Positions 1-5,678 of a stretch of DNA of 6,884 nt are shown piece by piece. Each line of letters starts with the position of its first letter. Position 1 is the first letter of the stretch. A model generated the notes under the pieces. The model saw only the letters and a program-made list of their open reading frames with translations, ran no database searches and had not been told where the DNA came from. A program made the position numbers and the translations under genes. Source of the DNA: RUG14219 sp045538535 (GTDB lineage Bacteria; Cyanobacteriota; Vampirovibrionia; Gastranaerophilales; Gastranaerophilaceae); assembly GCA_045538535.1 (NCBI GenBank), contig JAZSRN010000039.1, forward strand, positions 1 through 6,884, given 5' to 3'.

Positions 1-2
1 TA

Positions 3-1061
3 GCCAGTTCGGGTACAAAGGCAGCCTTTACTCTAGCAGAAGTCCTAATCACCCTAGCAATCGTTGGTGTAGTGGCGGCGATTACGATGCCGGCATTGAT
101 TGCGAATATTCAAGATAGGGTTAGAACTGCCCGTATCCAGAATATTAAACAAAAGTTCAGTAAAGCAACGGATAAGATGAAATCTTTGTCAACCTTAGGC
201 GGTTATGCAACAACAATGGATTTTGTAAACGAATTACAAAAACACTTAAAGATTGCAAAAGTCTGCGATAACCAACATCTAACCGAATGTTGGCCAACTG
301 AGAAAGTAATCCTTGATGACGAAGGCAAAGAGTGGGAAATATCTAAAACCAAAACCGGCAAACAACTCAAAATGACAAATGACGACACCCACGAATACGG
401 TGATACTGTAGGTATTGTAACTGCGGACGGCACCGCAATGATATTAACCTACAACGCAAAATGTGATATTGATGAAACTCCAGTGACTTGGTCAAACAAT
501 CAATCAAGCACATCCGGTTGCGTAGCTGCAGTATTCGACTGGAACGGAAGTAAAATGCCAAACCAGTTACGTAATGATGTAGTCCTATTTAACGCTGGAG
601 GTCTTGGTCAATCTTGTGCCGTTGAAATAGGGGGAGCATGTTTTGGTACAAGTTTTATCCCAACACCTTTGTCTAAATCAGAATGTAATGCAATAAAGAA
701 TAGTTATGGAATAAAATATTGTTCGTCAGATCTCGATTTTTGGGCAGGTGCTGTAAAACAATGTGGTGGTAAAGATAAAATGCCAACTTCTGCGCAATTG
801 GCAAAATTGGCATCGCAAATATACAAAGGTAATCCAACCATAGGAGCAAGTGAGCATGTATATAATCTAACTTATAACGGTCAAGCCTCTTCTCTTGCTT
901 TGCCCGAACCAACTATTTATTTGTGGGCTGGTGAGGAGAGAACGAGTGACCATGCGTATGGTAGGAACTTTTTAACCTCGAGTACAATTTGGGTTACAGA
1001 AGGTACCCGTTACGGTAATGGTAGTACTAGTAGCCGTAGAGCAATGTGTTTGGTTGATTAG
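3..1061 (+). CDS. Type IV pilin-like protein with C-type-lectin-like C-terminal domain (5' end cut by window edge)
   Basis: The frame is open from the left edge, so the start codon lies outside the window; the GTG at 72 sits inside the pilin helix and is not the start. The visible leader ends in TKAA and is followed by FTLAEVLITLAIVGVVAAITMPALI, broken here only by description: a class III prepilin signal. Cleavage would fall between the Ala at 24-26 and the Phe at 27-29, with Glu at mature position 5 and Ala instead of the usual Gly at -1. The family is processed by prepilin peptidase and assembled or anchored at the cell surface. About 350 residues are visible. The last ~130 contain WAGAVKQCGG, MPTSAQLAKLA, LWAGEE, AYGRNF and a terminal RRAMCLVD, with several Cys residues that could pair. 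This resembles the C-type-lectin/FGE-like domains seen at the end of many surface proteins. A binding or adhesion role is inferred; the ligand is unknown. The stop is TAG at 1059-1061. Confidence 0.85.
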   Translation, partial: ASSGTKAAFTLAEVLITLAIVGVVAAITMPALIANIQDRVRTARIQNIKQKFSKATDKMKSLSTLGGYATTMDFVNELQKHLKIAKVCDNQHLTECWPTEKVILDDEGKEWEISKTKTGKQLKMTNDDTHEYGDTVGIVTADGTAMILTYNAKCDIDETPVTWSNNQSSTSGCVAAVFDWNGSKMPNQLRNDVVLFNAGGLGQSCAVEIGGACFGTSFIPTPLSKSECNAIKNSYGIKYCSSDLDFWAGAVKQCGGKDKMPTSAQLAKLASQIYKGNPTIGASEHVYNLTYNGQASSLALPEPTIYLWAGEERTSDHAYGRNFLTSSTIWVTEGTRYGNGSTSSRRAMCLVD

Positions 1062-1095
1062 TTAACTTATGTAACATTTTTTAGAATATTTGAAA

Positions 1096-1142
1096 TCTCC
1101 TTTAGCTTACGTTTTTAATATACTTATAAAGCTAGAAGGAGA
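1096..1142 (+). promoter_or_regulatory. Leader hairpin that can mask the ribosome binding site of the EF-hand gene
   Basis: TCTCCTTTAGC at 1096-1106 can pair with GCTAGAAGGAGA at 1131-1142, giving 11 pairs including one G-U and one bulged A, with a 24-nt AT-rich loop. The 3' arm contains the AAGGAG Shine-Dalgarno core (1136-1141), 6 nt before the ATG at 1148. If the mRNA begins upstream of 1096, for example by read-through from the pilin gene, the site would be partly closed. No convincing promoter was found that settles where transcription starts: TTGAAA at 1090-1095 has no -10 at normal spacing, and TATAAA at 1125-1130 would place the start inside the Shine-Dalgarno site. The pairing is seen directly; regulation is inference. 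Confidence 0.4.
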
Positions 1143-1147
1143 GAGTT

Positions 1148-3100
1148 ATGGCACCGAATTTACCACCAAGTATTACTGTTAATAAAAATTTGGCATCTAC
1201 TTTGCGAAATTACATTAGAGCTCAAGGGGGCAAAAATGTATCCGAAGCAGATATGGCTAAAATTCTTGCCAGAGTTGCGCAAGCAGATGCAAAAAGAGAT
1301 TCAGGCGAAGTTCAAGGCGGTTCAATTTTTGACGGTGGTTCAAAGTATTTTGGTGGTGACGGAACTAATTTTAGGGTTAAACAAGGTCAACAAATTCAAC
1401 TTTCGCAAGCTGAATGGAACATGATATTTGAGGGTTATCTTGAAACAAAACCTATGACGCCTACTGAAGAGGTTGTAACTCCGCAAGTTGATGATTCAAC
1501 ACCTATTGTGACAAATTCAGAGCCGGTAATTTTAGAAGAGCCTACAGTTGATCAAGAAGTTCAAGATATAACCAGTGTGCTTATACAAGGTTCTGATACC
1601 CTTGAGCAAGATGGTTTGATTAATACTGTTGAATATGCTCACACTGATAATTTTGGTAATCAAATAAAAAATAAAACGCAAATGAAAGAAGCATTTGCCG
1701 AAAGTTCATCGGAATTTTTGGCGCTTGATACTGATGGAGATGGTTATTTACAGCCAGACGAAATTCAGGATATGGTTGCACTTGCTAAAGAGGAATATGG
1801 TGAGATAACTGATGAAACCGTAACTGCAGCTACTTTACAAAAACGTAAAGATTTGGCTGATGAATTGTTGGGAATAATTGCTAAACAAAGAAAAGGTGAA
1901 CTTCTTACCGAAGCTGAACAGTATAAATTGACAACTTATCAAGCTATTTCTAAACAGCGCGAGGAAGTTGCTTTGGAAAAGGTTATTCGAAATACTTTCC
2001 ATATCAAAGACAATGAAGAAATTCCGTCAAACATCACCGCGAAATATGTTGAAATTGGTGGACAAAAACAAATTGTTTTCCAGCGTGATGGGCAAACTAT
2101 GGATAAAGCGCAATTACAAAAATTCGCAAAAGAGTGGAAAGCCGGTCAAATCGCCCGCGATTTTTCGGCAGATTATGCTTCCGATATGAGTGCAGAGATT
2201 AAAGATTCAAAAGCGCTTGCAAAATCACAAATGGCTGAGATTAATATGTATGGTGACGGTAAAGGCAAAATTACATTTGAAGAGTTTTTGAAATATCAAG
2301 CGGATAAAGCGGGTAATCCGGAATTGGTAAATGATGAAAATTTTAAAAATGAAGTAAAAATGACATTTGATGCATTTGACAAAAGTGGTAACGGCAAAAT
2401 AAGTAAAAAAGAGATGCGCCAATTCACTTTTGATGCCAATAATGATGGGCAATACAGTATACAAGATGTTGCATTAAATTCAATAAGAAATACTCCTGAA
2501 ATGTCTGAAGAAATGAAAGCTAAAATGACAGAAGCCGTTAATCAAGGTTATTTGCAAAATATAAGTGCTGACAATACGCCGATTTACGTAAAAGACGGAA
2601 AAATGTATAAAATGAACAAGGATGGTTCCGTAGGTGATGAGATTAAGAATTCCGCAGATACTACGGTTACAGCTCCAATTTTAAAACCTCAAATAGAAAC
2701 TCCCGTTGATACCCAAACAATAAAAATCGGGCAGTTTGAATTTAGTGAAGACGGTTATAAAATGGATGCTTCAAAACCTATAGAAGGTGAAAATGAACTT
2801 GTAAACTCCTTTGTTGCAAAATCAAAAAAATATTATAATAAATCAAATACTTTATATACAGTTAGAGGACACCAAAGCAGAACCGTTAGTGATGCACAAC
2901 AGAGTGCAGAAATATCTATGCGGCAATTAGCAAGAACGAAAGATACATACAATCAATTAAAATCGCAAGAGCCAAACACCTTGAATAAAGGACAAAGAAT
3001 GTTTATTGCTGATTTTGAGAAAAAGATGCAACAAATGGGATTGAAACTTGATGATACCGGGAATTTCGTCAATGCAGATGATACTTGGGTTCGCACATAA
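1148..3100 (+). CDS. EF-hand calcium-binding protein, 650 residues, function unknown
   Basis: The start ATG is set by a strong AAGGAG site 6 nt upstream. Calcium-binding loops are visible: D194-E205 (Asp at 194, 196, 198, Glu 205), D411-E422 (Asp 411, Ser 413, Asn 415, Glu 422) and D429-D440 (Asp 429, Asn 431, Asp 433, Asp at position 12). A fourth, degenerate loop lies at 368-379 (DGKGKITFEE region) and lacks Asp at position 1. The last two canonical loops start only 18 residues apart, as in compact bacterial EF-hand arrays rather than calmodulin. Residues 1-100 form an unrecognised domain ending in a strand-helix (FRVKQGQQIQLSQAEW). Residues 101-135 are an acidic Pro/Thr/Glu linker, 205-285 and 550-635 look helical, and 478-500 is strand-rich. 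There is no N-terminal hydrophobic segment or lipobox, so a cytoplasmic location or a non-Sec export route is implied. The gene is convergent with groEL and ends at the shared terminator. The calcium-binding prediction is firm; the cellular role is not known. Confidence 0.85.
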   Translation: MAPNLPPSITVNKNLASTLRNYIRAQGGKNVSEADMAKILARVAQADAKRDSGEVQGGSIFDGGSKYFGGDGTNFRVKQGQQIQLSQAEWNMIFEGYLETKPMTPTEEVVTPQVDDSTPIVTNSEPVILEEPTVDQEVQDITSVLIQGSDTLEQDGLINTVEYAHTDNFGNQIKNKTQMKEAFAESSSEFLALDTDGDGYLQPDEIQDMVALAKEEYGEITDETVTAATLQKRKDLADELLGIIAKQRKGELLTEAEQYKLTTYQAISKQREEVALEKVIRNTFHIKDNEEIPSNITAKYVEIGGQKQIVFQRDGQTMDKAQLQKFAKEWKAGQIARDFSADYASDMSAEIKDSKALAKSQMAEINMYGDGKGKITFEEFLKYQADKAGNPELVNDENFKNEVKMTFDAFDKSGNGKISKKEMRQFTFDANNDGQYSIQDVALNSIRNTPEMSEEMKAKMTEAVNQGYLQNISADNTPIYVKDGKMYKMNKDGSVGDEIKNSADTTVTAPILKPQIETPVDTQTIKIGQFEFSEDGYKMDASKPIEGENELVNSFVAKSKKYYNKSNTLYTVRGHQSRTVSDAQQSAEISMRQLARTKDTYNQLKSQEPNTLNKGQRMFIADFEKKMQQMGLKLDDTGNFVNADDTWVRT

Positions 3101-3116
3101 GTAAAAATCAAAGCGG

Positions 3117-3153
3117 AAAACAGCGCAGTCAATTTTATTGACTGCGCTGTTTT
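3117..3153. terminator. Bidirectional intrinsic terminator between EF-hand gene and groEL
   Basis: A perfect inverted repeat has 17-nt arms (AAAACAGCGCAGTCAAT at 3117-3133, its complement at 3137-3153) and a TTT loop. The GC-rich core CAGCGCAGTC is flanked by A4 on the left and T4 on the right, so each strand reads as stem plus U-tract. It begins 16 nt after the EF-hand stop codon and ends 16 nt before the groEL stop codon, serving both convergent genes. Confidence 0.93.
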
Positions 3154-3169
3154 GTTAAGGCTAAAAATT

Positions 3170-4813
3170 CTACATCATTCCCATTCCGCCCATGCCGGCT
3201 GGCATTTGAGGAGCTGCAGGTTTTTCTTCCGGAATATCAACGACTGCGGCTTCAGTTGTCAACAACATTGAACCTACTGATGCTGCATTGACAAGAGCTG
3301 AACGAGTTACTTTTGCAGGGTCAACAATACCCGCTTTAATCATATCAACGTACTTGTCATCTAATGCATCATAACCATAAGCGCCTTCGTGTGAAAGAAC
3401 TGTGTCAATTACTACATCAGATTTTGCACCGGCGTTGCGTGCGATTGCGCGTAAAGGTACATCAAGTGCAGCAGTCAAGATTTTAAATCCGATTTTTTCA
3501 TCATCAGATGTAAATGTTAGCGTTGCAAGTTGTTTTGTAAGCTCTTGTTGTACTCTAACCAATGCAACACCGCCTCCAGGAACAATACCTTCTTCGTTTG
3601 CGGCTCTTGTTGCGTTAAGTGCGTCTTCAATTCTCAATTTTCTTTCTTTAAGTTCAACTTCGCTTGCTGCACCAACTTCGATTACTGCAACACCGCCGGC
3701 AAGTTTTGCCATACGTTCTTGAAGTTTTTCTTTATCATATTCGCTGTCAGAAGCTTCGATTTGTTTTTTAATTAGTCGAACTCTGTCTGCAACAGCTTCT
3801 TTTGTTTCGTTGCCGACAACAATTGTTGTTTCGTCTTTTGTGACTGCAACGCGTTTAGCTCTACCCATCATTTGAGTAGTGATATTTTCAAGTTTAATGC
3901 CAAGTTCTTCAGTAAACATTTGGCCGCCGGTTAGGATAGCGATATCTTCAAGCATTGCTTTTCTTCTGTCGCCGAAGCCAGGAGCTTTTACGGCAACGGC
4001 TCTTAAAACTTTTCTCATTGTGTTGACAACCAAAGTTGCAAGGGCTTCACCTTCAACATCTTCAGCAATCAATAACAATGCTCTGCCGTCGCGTGCAACT
4101 TGTTCAAGTACAGGGACCAAATCAGAAATTAAATTGATTTTTTTGTTGACACAAAGAACGTAAGCATCTTCCAATACAGCTTCCATTCTTTCGGCGTCAG
4201 TTACAAAGTATGGTGACAAATAACCTTTGTCAAATTGCATACCTTCAACGACTTTCAAATTAGTGCCGAAAGATTTGCTTTCTTCAACGGTTATAACACC
4301 ATCGTGACCAACTTTTTCCATTGCTTCAGCAATCAATTCGCCGATTTCTTTGTTGTTACCGGCAGAGATAGCTGCAACTTGAGCGATTTCTTCTTTAGTA
4401 TTTACTGGTTTTGACATTGATTTAACTTTTTCTACTGAAAGTTCAACCGCTTTATCAATACCGCGTTTCATACTCATTGGATTTGCACCGGCAGTAAGGT
4501 TTTTTAAACCTTCTCTAACGATTGCTTGTGCCAAAACTGAAGCGGTAGTTGTTCCGTCACCGGCAACATCGTTGGTTTTAGATGAAACTTCTTTCAACAA
4601 CTGTGCGCCGGCGTTTTCCAACCCGTCTTTAAGTTCGATTTCTTTTGCAATGGTTACACCGTCGTTAACGATTTGTGGTGCACCGTATTTTTTTTCTAAT
4701 ATAACGTTACGACCTTTTGGGCCAAGTGTAACCTTTACGGCATCGGCAACTGCGTCAATACCTTTTAATAAAGCTTTTCTTGCTTCTTCGTCAAAAACTA
4801 TACGTTTTGCCAT
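3170..4813 (-). CDS. groL: Chaperonin GroEL (Hsp60, 60 kDa subunit)
   Basis: Forms the double-ring ATP-driven folding chamber in the cytosol and works with the GroES lid. The 547-residue length matches the family (E. coli has 548). Visible signatures are the nucleotide-site segments TLGPKGRNV (29-37) and DGTTT (86-90), the catalytic Asp in EDALNATRAA (D397, equivalent to E. coli D398), the GGG of VPGGGVAL (413-415), and the apical helices with LVPVLE (231-236) and EGEALATLVVNTMRK (254-268) that bind substrate and GroES. The tail ends in MGGMGMM, the usual flexible Gly-Met repeat. The N-terminal stretch GAPQIVNDGVTIAKEIEL (45-62) is closest to what I know of cyanobacterial GroEL. An AAGGAG site (complement of 4825-4830) lies 11 nt before the ATG. 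It sits 25 bp downstream of groES in the same operon, and the TAG stop is followed by the bidirectional hairpin. The sequence looks intact, with no missing catalytic residue. Confidence 0.99.
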   Translation of the reverse strand: MAKRIVFDEEARKALLKGIDAVADAVKVTLGPKGRNVILEKKYGAPQIVNDGVTIAKEIELKDGLENAGAQLLKEVSSKTNDVAGDGTTTASVLAQAIVREGLKNLTAGANPMSMKRGIDKAVELSVEKVKSMSKPVNTKEEIAQVAAISAGNNKEIGELIAEAMEKVGHDGVITVEESKSFGTNLKVVEGMQFDKGYLSPYFVTDAERMEAVLEDAYVLCVNKKINLISDLVPVLEQVARDGRALLLIAEDVEGEALATLVVNTMRKVLRAVAVKAPGFGDRRKAMLEDIAILTGGQMFTEELGIKLENITTQMMGRAKRVAVTKDETTIVVGNETKEAVADRVRLIKKQIEASDSEYDKEKLQERMAKLAGGVAVIEVGAASEVELKERKLRIEDALNATRAANEEGIVPGGGVALVRVQQELTKQLATLTFTSDDEKIGFKILTAALDVPLRAIARNAGAKSDVVIDTVLSHEGAYGYDALDDKYVDMIKAGIVDPAKVTRSALVNAASVGSMLLTTEAAVVDIPEEKPAAPQMPAGMGGMGMM

Positions 4814-4838
4814 TTTTTATATTTCTCCTTTATGTAAA

Positions 4839-5123
4839 CTACTCGATAATTGCCAAGGCATCTTTTACTGATAAAATTTTGTATTCAACGCCATCCATTT
4901 TGATATCTGTTCCGGAATATTTAGCGTAAAGAATCACATCGCCAACTTTTACGTCCATTGGTTCTCTTTCGCCTTTGTCATTAAGTTTTCCTTCTCCAAC
5001 TGCAACGACTTCACCCTTTTGAGGTTTTTCCTTTGCGCTATCCGGAATAAAAATTCCGCCTGAAGTTTGTTCTGTATCTTCTACAACTTTAATAACAATT
5101 CTTTCGCCTAATGGTTTAATCAT
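4839..5123 (-). CDS. groES: Co-chaperonin GroES (Hsp10)
   Basis: The heptameric lid that caps GroEL and encloses the folding substrate. At 94 residues it has the normal family length. It opens with the conserved IKPLGERIVIKVVE strand, then the mobile loop EQTSGGIFIPDSAKEKPQ (18-35), whose hydrophobic tripeptide I24-F25-I26 replaces the I-V-L of E. coli and contacts GroEL apical domains. KGEVVAVGEG (36-45), VKVGDVILYAKYSGTDI (58-74) and YKILSVKDALAII (81-93) complete the family pattern. An AAGGAG site (complement of 5132-5137) lies 8 nt before the ATG. It is the first chaperonin gene of the groES-groEL pair and lies 82 bp after the stop of the HxlR gene on the same strand. No CIRCE element (TTAGCACTC-N9-GAGTGCTAA) is present upstream, so HrcA-type control is not supported here. 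Confidence 0.99.
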   Translation of the reverse strand: MIKPLGERIVIKVVEDTEQTSGGIFIPDSAKEKPQKGEVVAVGEGKLNDKGEREPMDVKVGDVILYAKYSGTDIKMDGVEYKILSVKDALAIIE

Positions 5124-5205
5124 AATTTACTCTCCTTTTAATAACCTACATATATATTTATAATCTAAAAATTTAAAAACTTTATAATCCTTAAGGAAAA
5201 ATTAA
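5124..5205 (-). promoter_or_regulatory. AT-rich leader between hxlR-type gene and groES; possible groESL promoter
   Basis: This 82-bp spacer holds two TATAAA hexamers on the minus strand (complements of 5181-5186 and 5157-5162), either of which could be a -10, but neither has a good -35 at 16-18 bp. It also holds a perfect 10-bp palindrome TCCTTAAGGA at 5188-5197, just below the regulator's stop. No terminator hairpin with a U-tract follows the regulator gene, so read-through from its promoter into groESL remains possible. No CIRCE box is seen. Confidence 0.35.
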
Positions 5206-5547
5206 TTATTTTCTTTTTTCAAGTATTTTCAAGTATTCTTTGTATGCGGCACCCCATTCGGCCATAGGATTAAGCACAGTGGCAAGACTATAACCGATAT
5301 CAGTTAAGGTGTATTCCACTCGCGGTGGGGTTTGCGCAAAAACTTTTCTCTCTACAATTCCGGCTTCTTCCATTTCGCGCAAATTGTATGTCAACACTTT
5401 CTGTGTGATTTTACCAAGTTTATTTTTTAATTCGCCAAATCTCATTGTACCTTTCAAAAGTTCTCTAATAATTAAATATTTCCATCTGGTACTAATCATT
5501 GTTAATGTCGTTTCGACCGGACATTCAGGTAAGTCTTTTAAATCCAT
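5206..5547 (-). CDS. HxlR-family winged-helix transcriptional regulator
   Basis: A DNA-binding regulator of 113 residues, the usual length for the family, which acts as a dimer. The family layout is complete: an N-terminal CPVETTLTMISTRWKYLIIREL (9-30), MRFGELKNKLGKITQKVLTYNLREMEEAGIV (35-65) as the helix-turn-helix with its recognition helix around 46-60, a wing RKVFAQTPPRVEYTLTDIG (67-85), and a C-terminal helix around MAEWGAAYKEYLKILEKR used for dimerisation. Its only cysteine, C9, sits at the family position used for redox sensing in Bacillus YodB, CatR and HypR. Thiol or quinone sensing is therefore possible but unproven. AAGAGG (complement of 5553-5558) lies 5 nt before the ATG. It precedes groES on the same strand and diverges from the gene at 5679. 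HxlR regulators often control themselves and a neighbouring gene; which neighbour is unknown. Confidence 0.95.
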   Translation of the reverse strand: MDLKDLPECPVETTLTMISTRWKYLIIRELLKGTMRFGELKNKLGKITQKVLTYNLREMEEAGIVERKVFAQTPPRVEYTLTDIGYSLATVLNPMAEWGAAYKEYLKILEKRK

Positions 5548-5570
5548 AAAAACCTCTTTTGTATAGAAAT

Positions 5571-5600
5571 ATTATAAAATAAAAAATTTTAATGTTTCAT
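5571..5600 (-). promoter_or_regulatory. Sigma-70-type promoter for the HxlR gene
   Basis: On the minus strand, a consensus -10 TATAAT (complement of 5571-5576) lies 18 bp from ATGAAA (complement of 5595-5600), a 4/6 match to the -35 consensus. Transcription would begin near 5564, giving a leader of about 17 nt that contains the AAGAGG site. An imperfect palindrome at 5591-5611 covers the -35. Confidence 0.55.
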
Positions 5601-5611
5601 AATGTAAATTT
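5591..5611. promoter_or_regulatory. Candidate operator: imperfect palindrome over the hxlR-type promoter
   Basis: The 21-bp segment has the form AAnnTTnCATnATGnAAnnTT, centred on A5601, with 7 of 10 symmetric pairs matching. It overlaps the -35 of the HxlR gene and lies in the region divergent to the gene at 5679, where a dimeric winged-helix repressor would be expected to bind. AT-rich DNA produces such near-palindromes by chance, so this is only a candidate. Confidence 0.3.
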
Positions 5612-5678
5612 TTATAGATTATTTCGCAATATATTTTTTTACGACTTTTGTAAAAAGTAAGTTTAAGAAAGGTTTGAT

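Noticed and set aside
72..74. GTG at 72 as the start of the pilin-like protein
   Set aside because: It falls inside the conserved hydrophobic pilin helix. The frame continues upstream through the prepilin cleavage site to the window edge.
203..912. Minus-strand open frames at 203-433, 367-561 and 673-912
   Set aside because: They overlap the pilin-like gene, whose frame is supported by the prepilin signal and the C-terminal domain, and have no ribosome sites or protein-like features.
1061..1082. Possible terminator after the pilin-like gene (GTTA/TAAC followed by T6)
   Set aside because: The stem is only 4 AT-rich pairs with a 7-nt loop, too weak to call.
1..1147. A complete diversity-generating retroelement
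   Set aside because: No reverse transcriptase, accessory gene or template repeat is in the window. Only the recipient-like codon pattern is present, reported as a lead.
1236..2464. Open frames within the EF-hand gene (1236-1424, 1968-2189 on plus; 2225-2464 on minus)
   Set aside because: Out-of-frame shadows of a gene supported by a strong ribosome site and EF-hand loops.
3402..4871. Several open frames of 80-106 codons on the plus strand (3402-3722, 3530-3775, 3879-4163, 4572-4871)
   Set aside because: They lie antisense to groEL, which is intact and fully conserved. Their translations are low-complexity Ser/Phe/Thr-rich shadows of its codons.
5117..5126. Second copy of the CATAAT core of the regulator's candidate operator at the groES start codon
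   Set aside because: Only one half of the palindrome is kept, and it coincides with the start codon and its constrained neighbours.
5124..5205. CIRCE/HrcA operator upstream of groES
   Set aside because: No TTAGCACTC or GAGTGCTAA half-site is present on either strand of the spacer.
5309..5566. Open frame on the plus strand across the HxlR gene
   Set aside because: Antisense to a complete, conserved regulator, with no ribosome site or recognisable domain.
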